The notes below the pieces were generated by a model. The model made no database searches. It worked only from the letters and a program-made list of their open reading frames with translations, and was not told where the DNA came from. From Flavobacterium eburneipallidum (GTDB lineage: Bacteria > Bacteroidota > Bacteroidia > Flavobacteriales > Flavobacteriaceae), in the NCBI RefSeq assembly GCF_027111355.2, contig NZ_CP114291.2, positions 2,604,001 to 2,668,000 on the forward strand: DNA of 64,000 nucleotides, written 5' to 3'. Below, in pieces: positions 43,575 through 52,720 of this stretch. Position numbers and translations under genes: made by a program. Positions within the stretch are counted from its first letter, which is position 1, and every line of letters starts with the position of its first letter.

Positions 43575-45310
43575 TGGATAAAAAAATCGTAAATATCATT
43601 AATGAAGAATCTTTTCTGGACAAAGATGGTTTGGATTATATCAAAATAACCAAAGAAATTTTAACACCTAGAAAAACCTATCTAAAAGGTACGATTTCAG
43701 GAAAATACAGAGGTGATAAAATACCCGACGTTTCCGACAAATCTGATTTGTTTGATTTTGAAATATACGAAGCAGAAGTAAATTGTAATTCTATAGATGA
43801 TTTTAGTAAAAACAAAGCTTTTGAATTCCCAAAAGATTTCAAGAATATTACGAATCAAAATAAAATTAGAGGTTCTGTTTTTCCTAAAGAAAAACTTCCT
43901 AAAATACTAGCTGTTCAAATTTCTGCAAATAATAATTCATTTGGTATAAATGTTTTAGAACCACAATTATTTGAATTCGAAATTAATCGAAAATACCATC
44001 AAACAGATGGTGAACAAGTTTATGGGACTTTTAATGCTTATATTACAGGTTATGTCTTTGATTATGAAAGAGAAGAAGTAGTAGAAATCATTGAAAAACC
44101 TATACTTGCTACCGATGAAAAAGTAAGAGGAATATATCCGCCTCTTAAACATCATTGCGAATCAAATGATATTAAGACGGGAAATGTAGAAAAAAAAGAT
44201 GGTTATATAAGATACGAATATTTTTGCAAACATCACCAAGATACCGTTTGGGGTAATCGAAAATATATAGGAACGGGTTCTACAAATCAACCTTTTATTG
44301 ATAATGGAGGCTGTCTTAAAGAAATATTCGGAATACTTGGCTTACTAGTCGGTTTGTTCTTCTTGATTACTATTTTACCTGGATTCTTATATATAATTGG
44401 ATTTTGGATACTTACAATCCTTTTAGGATGGTTGGCTCCTTACTTAAAATGGATTTTTAGAATCATTGGTGTCATTTTATTATTTGCATTTTTAGCATCA
44501 TTACTAAATGCTTTCATCCATCGCTCACATACTTATAATCCATACCCGATACCAACTCCTACTATTGTGAATCCTCCTGTATATTCTCCAATTGTAGATT
44601 CTACTTCTAAAAAAACAATTGATGAATGGATTACAATTAATAGAAAATGGCAAGATTATGACAACAACATCTATCAAGGGAAATATAAAATTAAAAAGAG
44701 TGATTTAACTAATTCAAAATATTACAAAAACAATTTATCTTTAATTCCAAGTACAAGTCAAAGCTATGATCAAATGATTTATTCTTTAAAAGAAAATGAC
44801 AAAAACAATATATCAAGTATATATCATTTGTTTGATAGTATTGGTAAAGCAAATCGTTTAGATAAAATAAAATTCGCAAAAATGATTGTCACATTTGTTC
44901 AAGATTTGCCATACGCTGTTGTTTTAGAAAACGAATGCAATGGTAATCTTTACAATGATGAATTTACTAAAAAATATCTTTCCACTCCGAATGCAAATTG
45001 CGACCCATTTGAGCGTTTTGGCATCAACACACCTATCGAATTTTTAGTAAATCAAAAAGGTGATTGTGACACAAGAACATTACTACTTTATACACTACTG
45101 GCTCATTATGATTATGATATTACACTAATGAGTAGTGAATTTTATAGTCATTCTATAATCGGAATTAATCTACCTATCATTGGTACTGCTTACATATACA
45201 ACAATCAAAAATACGTACTTTGGGAAACAACAACAATTTCAAAACCCGGAGTCATTTCAAAAGAAATTTCTATATTAAATAACTGGAGAATATCCTTAAA
45301 ATCAAAATAA
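43574..45310 (+). CDS. Membrane protein with C-terminal transglutaminase-like cysteine protease domain
   Basis: 578 residues. The N-terminal soluble region (1-235) is beta-rich and unrecognised. A hydrophobic block (about 245-320, three helices) separates it from a C-terminal domain (about 350-578) that has the order Cys-His-acidic of transglutaminase-like enzymes: KGDCDTRTLLLYTLL, then EFYSHSIIGI, then YVLWETT. Such domains cut peptide or amide bonds. Membrane placement beside two DUF4407 proteins suggests that it acts on an exported or envelope substrate. The start follows an ATGGAT in a one-base overlap. Two bases separate it from the next gene. Confidence 0.72.
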   Translation: MDKKIVNIINEESFLDKDGLDYIKITKEILTPRKTYLKGTISGKYRGDKIPDVSDKSDLFDFEIYEAEVNCNSIDDFSKNKAFEFPKDFKNITNQNKIRGSVFPKEKLPKILAVQISANNNSFGINVLEPQLFEFEINRKYHQTDGEQVYGTFNAYITGYVFDYEREEVVEIIEKPILATDEKVRGIYPPLKHHCESNDIKTGNVEKKDGYIRYEYFCKHHQDTVWGNRKYIGTGSTNQPFIDNGGCLKEIFGILGLLVGLFFLITILPGFLYIIGFWILTILLGWLAPYLKWIFRIIGVILLFAFLASLLNAFIHRSHTYNPYPIPTPTIVNPPVYSPIVDSTSKKTIDEWITINRKWQDYDNNIYQGKYKIKKSDLTNSKYYKNNLSLIPSTSQSYDQMIYSLKENDKNNISSIYHLFDSIGKANRLDKIKFAKMIVTFVQDLPYAVVLENECNGNLYNDEFTKKYLSTPNANCDPFERFGINTPIEFLVNQKGDCDTRTLLLYTLLAHYDYDITLMSSEFYSHSIIGINLPIIGTAYIYNNQKYVLWETTTISKPGVISKEISILNNWRISLKSK

Positions 45311-45312
45311 CT

Positions 45313-45825
45313 ATGGACAAACAAAGTATTTTTTTTACGGTTTTAGTTGCTGTAATTGCAACTGTTTTAATGCAAATGGCAATTCAATTTCTAGCAAAAA
45401 AACAAAAAATACAACCTAATAGCAATGAGCAAGGTCTTCCACTCTCACTTACAATATGGAATATATCGTTACTAATTCCATTTTTTCTTTATTTAAAAAC
45501 TGCAATACTAATTTTAGAAAATACAATTGAGATTTTAATAAGTCCCAAATGTCCTGAAAATGCATTTTTGGGAGTAATACAACGAATTGCAATTTATATT
45601 GGCTTTACTTTTCTATTTACTTTTTTAGCATATTATCTAATTGGAATTATTCTAAAAATAAACTTAGGAAAAAGAATCGATAGTATAGAAATAGACAACA
45701 ACAATTATGGCTATTTTTTAATAAAAGGAGTTTTGATGATATTCATATCCTTTGTATTACTAGATACTTTTGAACACCTATTAAATTGGTTTGCCCCAAT
45801 TATTGAAACACCTTTTTATCATTAA
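45313..45825 (+). CDS. Four-helix membrane protein, last gene of the DUF4407 cluster
   Basis: 170 residues with four hydrophobic helices (about 5-25, 45-70, 92-120, 138-160) and short loops. No recognisable active-site motifs. It starts 2 bases after the transglutaminase-like gene, so it is almost surely co-translated. It may be an accessory or immunity partner, judging only by position. Confidence 0.65.
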   Translation: MDKQSIFFTVLVAVIATVLMQMAIQFLAKKQKIQPNSNEQGLPLSLTIWNISLLIPFFLYLKTAILILENTIEILISPKCPENAFLGVIQRIAIYIGFTFLFTFLAYYLIGIILKINLGKRIDSIEIDNNNYGYFLIKGVLMIFISFVLLDTFEHLLNWFAPIIETPFYH

Positions 45826-45892
45826 TTTAATTATTAAGTATATTAATTGAAGTTATCTCTAAAAGTAATTTAAAGCATACAAAAGTTCAAAA

Positions 45893-46300
45893 ATGAAGCC
45901 TTATTTATTCCTATTTTCTATCCTGTTCCTTTTCCTCTCCTGCCAACAACCGCCCAAAATCCCAACAAAACCACAAAGTTTTCATAAAGAAAAAATCACA
46001 CCTGATGATATCGAAACCATCACACCACAGGAAGCCAAAACCTTTCATCAAGACAAAAAACACGACTACGAATACCGAACAGGAAATTCGGGGCATTACG
46101 AATACAACTATGATGTAATAGGCAAGGATCAAGACAGCAACAAAGTCTCTGGAAAAATAAATATTGAAGGCAAATACGGAGCAGGAAAAATTGACGACAA
46201 TCAAGGCAATCCACACAACATAGAAGTAGAATGGTATGGAAAAGGCAAACTAAAAGCCGTAGATGAAAATGGAAAAGCCTATGAGTTAGAAGTGAAATAA
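45893..46300 (+). CDS. Lipoprotein (135 aa)
   Basis: 135 residues. Lipoprotein signal MKPYLFLFSILFLFLSC (Cys17), then a Pro/Lys-rich start and an acidic, Gly/Asp/Lys-rich beta domain. This domain has repeated short strands (YRTGNSGHYEYNYDV, GKINIEGKYGAGKI, VEWYGKGKLKAVDENGKAY), resembling small bacterial lipoproteins of unknown role. It lies 67 bases after the DUF4407 cluster and may be transcribed separately. Confidence 0.72.
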   Translation: MKPYLFLFSILFLFLSCQQPPKIPTKPQSFHKEKITPDDIETITPQEAKTFHQDKKHDYEYRTGNSGHYEYNYDVIGKDQDSNKVSGKINIEGKYGAGKIDDNQGNPHNIEVEWYGKGKLKAVDENGKAYELEVK

Positions 46301-46322
46301 CATTTAACTATTGAAAATATCG

Positions 46323-46410
46323 AATATCGCAATATGCGATATTTTTTTATAAAACATTGTAAAATAAAACAATATACCGTAATATTGCATATCGCAATAC
46401 GCAATATTAC
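46323..46410 (+). promoter_or_regulatory. Paired palindromic operators of the HTH-nucleotidyltransferase module
   Basis: A 21-base palindrome at 46323-46343 (arms AATATCGCA and TGCGATATT, 3-base centre) is followed by a second at 46379-46410 (arms GTAATATTGC and GCAATATTAC, 12-base centre that again contains ATATCGCAAT). They lie between 73 and 6 bases before the HTH gene, the position expected for autoregulation by an antitoxin-like repressor. Confidence 0.75.
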
Positions 46411-46415
46411 AAATT

Positions 46416-46937
46416 ATGATAGCATCAAAATACAATATGAAACCTCAAGATATTTTGGTTTTATTAAAAATAATAGCATTGGATAACAAAGAATGGCAAC
46501 AACTAACTTTGGCTCAAGAACTAAATATGAGTCAATCCGAGATAAGTCAATCTTTGCAACGTTCCAAATATGCACAATTAGTTGATTTTTCGGGAAAAAA
46601 AGTGAATAAAGTAGCCTTTTATGAATTTTTAATACACGGTCTGAGTTATGTTTTTCCGCAAAGACCTGCAGCAGTAGTTCGAGGCATTGCAACGGCACAT
46701 TCAGCCGCACCAATAAACGAAATGATACAAGCAACAGAAGCGTATGTCTGGCCTTATGCCAAAGGAAACACAAGAGGTCAGGCTGTTATTCCGCTTTATA
46801 GTTCCGCTATTGAAGCCAGTTTAAAAGACGCTGCTCTACACGAACTTTTGGCAATGACAGATGTACTGCGAGTTGGAAGCACAAGAGAAAAAGAAATCGC
46901 AAGGGTAGAATTAAAAAAGAGAATCTTAAATGAATAA
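46416..46937 (+). CDS. Winged-helix regulator, probable antitoxin partner
   Basis: 173 residues. The N-terminal 60 residues form a MarR-like helix-turn-helix (WQQLTLAQELNMSQSEISQSLQRSKYAQLVD), followed by a helical C-terminal domain with YVFPQRPAAVVRGIATAHSA. Translation may begin at the Met seven codons later. The stop overlaps the nucleotidyltransferase start by 8 bases. Palindromic operators upstream fit autoregulation. This layout matches HTH-plus-nucleotidyltransferase toxin-antitoxin or abortive-infection pairs, with this protein as antitoxin. Confidence 0.78.
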   Translation: MIASKYNMKPQDILVLLKIIALDNKEWQQLTLAQELNMSQSEISQSLQRSKYAQLVDFSGKKVNKVAFYEFLIHGLSYVFPQRPAAVVRGIATAHSAAPINEMIQATEAYVWPYAKGNTRGQAVIPLYSSAIEASLKDAALHELLAMTDVLRVGSTREKEIARVELKKRILNE

Positions 46938-47616
46938 TTTTATTGACATTCAATCACTGGTAAATGTAGCAGTAGGCTTGAAGGAATTAAGACAAAAAGT
47001 AGTCTTTGTTGGTGGCGCAGTAATCAATCTTTACAACGACGACCTAGCTTCGGAAGAAATAAGACCTACTGAAGATATTGATATGACTTTAAAATTAGAA
47101 ACCTATTTTGAATGGACAACTATTCAAGAACGCCTTTCGGAACTTGAATTCTTTCCCGATCCTTTCGGACACGCTATTTGTAGCTATCGATTTAAAGGAA
47201 TTCCAATAGACATTATGCCTGCTGAAGAAAGTGCCATTGGAGATTCAAATAGCTGGTATGCACCAGGATTTAAAGATTTAAAAACCGTTATAATTGGAAA
47301 TAATATAAGTATTCAAATTTTGAGTGCGCCTTATTTTCTGGCAACAAAGTTTGAAGCATTTAAAAATAGAGGCTTTAACGATTATAGAAGCAGTCATGAT
47401 TTTGAAGACATCATATTCGTATTAGACAACAGAACATCCATAGTGGATGAAATTTTGCAAGCTGATGAAGAAGTGAAAAATTATTTAAAAAAGGAATTTC
47501 TCTTCTTAAAAAATCACAAAAATGCAGATGAAATTCTATCCATGCACATTCACCCATTAATCGTCAAAGAACGGTTCACACTACTAATGGAAAAGATAAA
47601 TTTGATAATTGAATAA
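46930..47616 (+). CDS. AbiEii-like nucleotidyltransferase, probable toxin
   Basis: 228 residues with a nucleotidyltransferase fold: VVFVGGAVINLY (the GG/GS nucleotide loop), then the acidic pair in PTEDIDMTLKLE, and a third acidic residue in GIPIDIMP. FLATKFEAFKNRG and DFEDIIFVLDN follow, as in AbiEii/AbiGii-type enzymes. Such toxins transfer nucleotides to tRNA or proteins, stopping growth in infected cells. Coupled to the upstream regulator by an 8-base overlap. It is also tightly joined to the following nuclease gene (ATG overlaps the stop). Confidence 0.8.
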   Translation: MNNFIDIQSLVNVAVGLKELRQKVVFVGGAVINLYNDDLASEEIRPTEDIDMTLKLETYFEWTTIQERLSELEFFPDPFGHAICSYRFKGIPIDIMPAEESAIGDSNSWYAPGFKDLKTVIIGNNISIQILSAPYFLATKFEAFKNRGFNDYRSSHDFEDIIFVLDNRTSIVDEILQADEEVKNYLKKEFLFLKNHKNADEILSMHIHPLIVKERFTLLMEKINLIIE

Positions 47617-48419
47617 TGACCAAACCCCTCCTATTTCTACTCTTATTCCTAACCGCTCCAACCTTCGCCCAAGTCAAACTCCTTTCTTGGAACATTGAAA
47701 ATTTAGGAAAGTCCAAATCCGATTCTGAAATTGGTTTTATCGCTAATACTTTGAAAGACTATGATATTATTGTCATTCAAGAAGTCGTAGCCGGCGATGG
47801 TGGCGTACAAACCGTAGCAAAACTCGCCGACGAACTCAACCGAAAAGGCAACAAATGGGATTATGCCATCAGCAATCCAACAAGTAGTAGTGCCTATAAA
47901 ACCGAACGTTATGCTTTCCTTTGGAAAACGAGTAAAGTAAAGAAAATAGGCAATGCTTGGCTCGAAAAAAAATACCATTTAGAAATTGATAGAGAACCTT
48001 TTTATAGCACTTTCGAGTATGCAAACAAAACATTCACAGTCGCCAATTTTCATGCAATAACCAAGAGTAAACAACCCGAAACGGAGATTAAATTTTTTAA
48101 ATTTTTACCCGCAGCATATCCCAATTTGAATTTGATTTTTGTGGGCGATTTCAACTGTCCGCAATCGCACACGGTTTTCAATCCCTTGCGAAAAATGGGT
48201 TACACTTCTGTATTGGTCAATCAAAAAACATCCTTAAAAAAAGGATGCGTCGCTGGAAACTGTCTGGCATCAGAGTTTGATAATATCTTTTATAAAACTA
48301 CAAAAATTAAAGTCTTGAATACTGGAGTTATCCATTTCTACACGAACTTCAATACTTTAGAACAAGCTCGAAAAATATCCGATCATATCCCAATTTGGAT
48401 AGAATTTTCGTTGAACTAA
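47616..48419 (+). CDS. Secreted endonuclease/exonuclease/phosphatase-family protein
   Basis: 267 residues, Sec signal (ends APTFAQ). EEP-fold blocks: LLSWNIENLG, IIVIQEVV (metal Glu), FHAITK, FVGDFNCPQ (Asp and Asn) and SDHIPIW (catalytic Asp-His). These enzymes hydrolyse phosphodiester bonds in DNA, RNA or lipids with Mg2+. The signal peptide points to a periplasmic or extracellular nuclease, useful for nucleic-acid scavenging. The start overlaps the stop of the nucleotidyltransferase gene by one base, so it might be translated with the toxin pair although its role seems separate. Confidence 0.85.
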   Translation: MTKPLLFLLLFLTAPTFAQVKLLSWNIENLGKSKSDSEIGFIANTLKDYDIIVIQEVVAGDGGVQTVAKLADELNRKGNKWDYAISNPTSSSAYKTERYAFLWKTSKVKKIGNAWLEKKYHLEIDREPFYSTFEYANKTFTVANFHAITKSKQPETEIKFFKFLPAAYPNLNLIFVGDFNCPQSHTVFNPLRKMGYTSVLVNQKTSLKKGCVAGNCLASEFDNIFYKTTKIKVLNTGVIHFYTNFNTLEQARKISDHIPIWIEFSLN

Positions 48420-48468
48420 TTTTTTAAAATTTGGAATTTGAAATTTGGAATTTGCTTTTTAAAATTGA

Positions 48469-49731
48469 CTAGGTTTTCTGTTTTTTCTTTCTCGCAGCTG
48501 GAAACAATACATTATTTAAAATCAATCGATAACCTGGGGAATTGGGATGCAAATCCAAAACAGTTGCAGGATCTCCCACACGATGCTGGTAATCTTCGGG
48601 ATCGTGACCGCTAAAAAAAGTAAACATTCCTTTGCCTTTCTCACCGTGAATGTAACGCGCTTCGCCATTGAGTTCACAAGTTCCCATCACCAACACATTC
48701 GATTTGATGAGAGTCGCATCAAAAGAAGTGGTTTGTCCCATAAAACCTTTGATTAATTGGGTTTGATTTTGACACAACATACTCGGAATTGGATCCCATT
48801 TGGCTGAAAATTCCATTAAGGTAAAATAATCTTTTTCCATCGGAATTCTCCTTTTTTCGGTCATATCAATATCCGAAAACTCATAATGCTCTGGCTTTCT
48901 ATCTAAAGTAAAATCCTTGAAAGCAAAAGAATTAGCATAATTTATTTTTGCTTGATAATTGGGCTCACTTGCATCACCATCAAACATTGATTCACAAATA
49001 TCTACGCCATCGGCTGCTAAAGCAATATCAAAACTATCTGTAGCAGAACACATAGCAAACATAAATCCGCCACCAATAACGAAATCTCTAATTTTTTTGG
49101 CTACAGCCAATTTCTCTTCTGATACTTTTTTGTAGCCTAGCTTAGTTGCCAAAACTTCGGCATCTCGTTTTTGTTCGATGTACCAAGGCGAATTTCTATT
49201 GGAACCAAAAAACTTACCATATTGTCCTGTAAAATCTTCGTGATGCAAATGCAACCAATCATATAGCAGCAATTGATCACTTAAAACTTCTTCGTCATAA
49301 ATGGGTGTAAACGGAATTTCGGCATAAGTCAAAACTAAAGTCACAGCATCGTCCCAAGGTTGTTTTCCTTTGGGAGTATAAACTGCTACTTTTGGGGCTT
49401 TTTCAAGTACAACTGCTTCCATATTTTGAGAAGGACTGGCAATTTCTTCTAAAATTTGGTTGGTTTCTGCATCGCTTAATATTTCAAAACTCACGTCTCG
49501 GATTTGGCATTCTTTTCTAATTTCTGGTGCATCGGCCAATAAAAAAGAACCGCCACGATAGTTGAGCAACCAGCTGGCTTTGTATTTCTTATCGATACAC
49601 CAATAGGTAATTCCGTAGGCTTTCAGATGATTTTTTTGCGTATTTTCATCCATTGGCAACAAAATAAACGAAGCTTTTACCGAAAAGGAAATCAGGATTA
49701 AAAAAATAAGGAATACTTTTTTTGAAAACAT
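48469..49731 (-). CDS. Secreted protein often labelled asparagine synthetase B (function unknown)
   Basis: 420 residues with a Sec signal (ends SVKAS) and a conserved start PMDENTQKNHLKAYGITYW. Later blocks are YTPKGKQPWDDAVTLVLTYAE, LHHEDFTGQYGKFFGSNRN and FFSGHDPEDYQHRVGDP. Relatives in this phylum carry the name asparagine synthetase B, yet I see neither the N-terminal Cys amidotransferase nor the PP-loop ATPase of that enzyme, and the protein is exported. The ATYAEIPF...DWLHLHHED stretch looks like a glutamine-amidotransferase-like or ThuA-type Rossmann fold, but that is tentative. Confidence 0.72.
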   Translation of the reverse strand: MFSKKVFLIFLILISFSVKASFILLPMDENTQKNHLKAYGITYWCIDKKYKASWLLNYRGGSFLLADAPEIRKECQIRDVSFEILSDAETNQILEEIASPSQNMEAVVLEKAPKVAVYTPKGKQPWDDAVTLVLTYAEIPFTPIYDEEVLSDQLLLYDWLHLHHEDFTGQYGKFFGSNRNSPWYIEQKRDAEVLATKLGYKKVSEEKLAVAKKIRDFVIGGGFMFAMCSATDSFDIALAADGVDICESMFDGDASEPNYQAKINYANSFAFKDFTLDRKPEHYEFSDIDMTEKRRIPMEKDYFTLMEFSAKWDPIPSMLCQNQTQLIKGFMGQTTSFDATLIKSNVLVMGTCELNGEARYIHGEKGKGMFTFFSGHDPEDYQHRVGDPATVLDLHPNSPGYRLILNNVLFPAARKKKQKT

Positions 49732-49832
49732 TTGTAGATTTTTTATGCAGTACCAATTAGTTTACTTTCCCAAATATACTAGTTTTATTGGAGGAAAAAG
49801 GATAAAAAACACAGTATTAGTTTTAAAAAAGT

Positions 49833-49960
49833 AACCACGAATTACACTAATTATCACGAATTTTTTAGAATTTAAAATAAATTACACGAATTGTATCCCT
49901 AATCAGAATTCGTGTAATTTAAAACTAATCGAAATTTGTGTTTATTTGTGTAATTTGTGG
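49833..49960. repeat. Imperfect inverted repeat, dispersed intergenic type
   Basis: Left arm AACCACGAATTACACTAATT and right arm TTTATTTGTGTAATTTGTGG pair imperfectly, with inner repeats of CACGAATT/AATTCGTG. Same style as 3201-3331. It lies between divergently spaced minus-strand genes and holds no reading frame. Confidence 0.5.
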
Positions 49961-49967
49961 CTAAAAA

Positions 49968-51509
49968 CTAAAACGGCATATCATCGTCATCGTCGTCATT
50001 CAAATTGCTACCAAAGGCTTCATTTGGTGATGGAAGATTTTTAGTTTGGAATGGATTTTCTTCGTGATTCATACTCGAAGGCAAATCATCATAACTTCCG
50101 TTGTAATCGTCAAGATTGTCAAATTTACCAAGGTGTCCGATAAATTTCAAACGAACGTTTTCAATTCCACCATTACGGTGTTTGGCAATCATAATTTCGG
50201 CTTGACCTGCTGTTGGCGAGGCTTCATCATCATCCCACTCGTCAATTTTGTAATATTCTGGACGGTATAAAAACGAAACAATATCGGCATCTTGCTCAAT
50301 CGCTCCCGATTCACGAAGATCAGAAAGCAATGGTCTTTTGCTAGATCCACGAGTTTCAACCGCACGCGATAGCTGTGAAAGTGCAATTACGGGAACGTTT
50401 AATTCCTTTGCCAAGGCTTTTAAATTTCGAGAGATTGTGGAGATTTCCTGCTCGCGATTTCCTCCTCCTTTACCATTTCCTCCAGCGGTCATCAATTGCA
50501 AATAATCCACAATGATGATTTTGATACCGTGTTGCGAAACCAAACGTCTCGCTTTGGCACGCAAATCAAAAATAGAAAGCGAGGGTGTATCATCAATAAA
50601 CAAAGGCGCTTTTTCCAAGTTTTTCACTTTGGTACTCAACATCGTCCATTCGTGAGGTTCTAATTTACCAGTACGTAATTTCTCTGAAGACAAACCCGTT
50701 TCAGATGAAATCAACCTAGTAATCAACTGCACCGATGCCATCTCCAAAGAAAATAAAGCTACTGGATGTCCAAAATCGATAGCCATATTTCGTGCCATTG
50801 AAAGTACAAATGCAGTTTTTCCCATCGCAGGACGAGCCGCAATGATAATTAAATCACTCGGTTGCCAACCCGAAGTTAGTTTATCCAAATTAGTAAAACC
50901 AGTTTCAACACCACTTAATCCTTCTTGTTTACTAATTTCTTCAATTCTTTTTTTGGCTTGTAAAACCAAGCTTTGAGCTGTTTCTGAACTTCGCTTGATG
51001 TTTCCTTGGGTTACTTCATACAGTTTCGATTCAGCTTTGTCCAACAAGTCAAAAACATCCGTGGTTTCGTCATACGAATCTTCGATAATTTCAGTTGAAA
51101 TTCGAATCAAACTGCGTTGAATGAATTTCTGCAAAATAATTCTGGAGTGAAATTCAATATGTGCCGAAGATGAAATTTTCTGCGTTAGTTGAATTAAGTA
51201 AAAATCACCACCAGCAAGGTCTAATTTTCCGTTCTTTTTGAGTTGAGCAGAAACGGTTAATAAATCAATAGGTTGTGTATCAGTAAAGAGCTGAACGATA
51301 GCTTCAAAAATATGTTTATGGGCTTCTTTGTAAAAAGCATCCGCTTGTAAAATATCAATTACATCATCTACACCTTTCTTATCAATCATCATCGCACCAA
51401 GCACAGCCTCTTCTAATTCTAAAACTTGAGGTTGCAACTTTCCTTTTTCAAGGTTGATAATGTTGGTCTTATCGTATTTAATTGGGTTTATATTCTTCAC
51501 ATTTTCCAT
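49968..51509 (-). CDS. dnaB: Replicative DNA helicase DnaB
   Basis: 513 residues, full length. The N-terminal DnaB domain (about 25-130, VLELEEAVLGAMMIDKKGVDDV) is followed by a linker and the RecA-like C-terminal ATPase with Walker A ARPAMGKTAF (about 224-233), Walker B IIIVDYLQLM, and QEISTISRNLKALAKELNVPVIALSQLSR. It unwinds DNA ahead of the replication fork as a hexamer. No intein. Acidic tail of five Asp near the end. Confidence 0.95.
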   Translation of the reverse strand: MENVKNINPIKYDKTNIINLEKGKLQPQVLELEEAVLGAMMIDKKGVDDVIDILQADAFYKEAHKHIFEAIVQLFTDTQPIDLLTVSAQLKKNGKLDLAGGDFYLIQLTQKISSSAHIEFHSRIILQKFIQRSLIRISTEIIEDSYDETTDVFDLLDKAESKLYEVTQGNIKRSSETAQSLVLQAKKRIEEISKQEGLSGVETGFTNLDKLTSGWQPSDLIIIAARPAMGKTAFVLSMARNMAIDFGHPVALFSLEMASVQLITRLISSETGLSSEKLRTGKLEPHEWTMLSTKVKNLEKAPLFIDDTPSLSIFDLRAKARRLVSQHGIKIIIVDYLQLMTAGGNGKGGGNREQEISTISRNLKALAKELNVPVIALSQLSRAVETRGSSKRPLLSDLRESGAIEQDADIVSFLYRPEYYKIDEWDDDEASPTAGQAEIMIAKHRNGGIENVRLKFIGHLGKFDNLDDYNGSYDDLPSSMNHEENPFQTKNLPSPNEAFGSNLNDDDDDDMPF

Positions 51510-51649
51510 AGAGCGAAAGTAACTAAAAATTAAAAAACTTTACTATTGACTTATTACAAATAATTGTTCATAAGCAATCGTTTTTTGTTCATAACCCAAA
51601 AAAAATCCGAAGCGATAAGGCTTCGGATTAATTTGTATAAAGTAAGATT

Positions 51650-52603
51650 TTACTCTTTGTATTCCCCCATTTGAAGGTATTTCTCCATTCTTTGGGCGAT
51701 TAAATCGTCTGTTGATAAGTCTTTAAGCTCATTGTATCCTTTCATGATATATTGCTCTACTGTCTTAAAAGCAGTTTCTCTATCGTAGTGGGCTCCACCT
51801 AGCGGTTCTGGAATAATATCATCGACTAATTTTTGCTTTTTCATGTCGGAAGAAGTCAATTTCAAGGCTTCGGCAGCTTGCTCTTTATAATCCCAGCTTT
51901 TCCATAAAATAGAAGAACAAGACTCTGGAGAAATAACAGAATACCACGTATTTTCCATCATATATACTTTGTCACCTACACCAATTCCTAATGCACCACC
52001 TGAAGCGCCTTCGCCAATAACCACCACAATAATTGGCACTTTCAAACGTACCATTTCGATGATGTTTCTAGCAATAGCTTCTCCTTGTCCACGTTCTTCG
52101 GCTTCGATACCTGGAAAAGCTCCGGGAGTATCTACTAATGAAAGAACAGGAATTCCAAATTTTTCTGCCATTTTCATCAATCGCAAAGCTTTTCTATACC
52201 CTTCTGGATTGGGCATTCCGAAATTTCTATATTGACGAGTTTTGGTATTGTATCCTTTTTGTTGACCAATAATCATAAACGATTGTCCGTCAATTTTACC
52301 TAAACCGCCAATCATCGCTTTGTCGTCTTTAAAACCTCTATCGCCGTGAAGCTCTAGGAAAGTATCGCCACAAAGTGCTTTAATATGGTCTAAAGTGTAA
52401 GGTCTATTAGGGTGTCTTGACAATTGTACGCGTTGCCAAGCGGTAAGATTTTTATAAATATGCCTTTTGGTTTCTTCCAGTTTTTTGTTGATTTGTTTAC
52501 AAGTATTGGTAACATCAACATCTGATTCTTGACCAATAACAAGACATTTGTCTAACTGATCTTCTAATTCTTTTATTGGAAGCTCAAAATCTAAATATTC
52601 CAT
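51650..52603 (-). CDS. accA: Acetyl-CoA carboxylase, carboxyltransferase alpha subunit
   Basis: 317 residues from the ATG at 52603; the open frame continues 13 codons up to 52642, but [17 protein letters not shown] is the family start. It has the crotonase-like fold of AccA with blocks [54 protein letters not shown] and [15 protein letters not shown]. With AccD it transfers carboxyl from biotin to acetyl-CoA in the first step of fatty-acid synthesis. It is 140 bases upstream of dnaB on the same strand. Confidence 0.95.
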   Translation of the reverse strand: MEYLDFELPIKELEDQLDKCLVIGQESDVDVTNTCKQINKKLEETKRHIYKNLTAWQRVQLSRHPNRPYTLDHIKALCGDTFLELHGDRGFKDDKAMIGGLGKIDGQSFMIIGQQKGYNTKTRQYRNFGMPNPEGYRKALRLMKMAEKFGIPVLSLVDTPGAFPGIEAEERGQGEAIARNIIEMVRLKVPIIVVVIGEGASGGALGIGVGDKVYMMENTWYSVISPESCSSILWKSWDYKEQAAEALKLTSSDMKKQKLVDDIIPEPLGGAHYDRETAFKTVEQYIMKGYNELKDLSTDDLIAQRMEKYLQMGEYKE

Positions 52604-52720
52604 AGGATGTGTCCTTTTTTTTTGGTTTGATTCGAACTGCAAATATAAATTTATTTATTCAAACATAAATTATTTACATTAAAAACATAAATCTATTTTA
52701 CAGAAAGAAGCTTAAATTAA

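Noticed and set aside
48469..49731. Label asparagine synthetase B
   Set aside because: No amidotransferase Cys at the N-terminus, no ATP pyrophosphatase motif, and a secretion signal is present.
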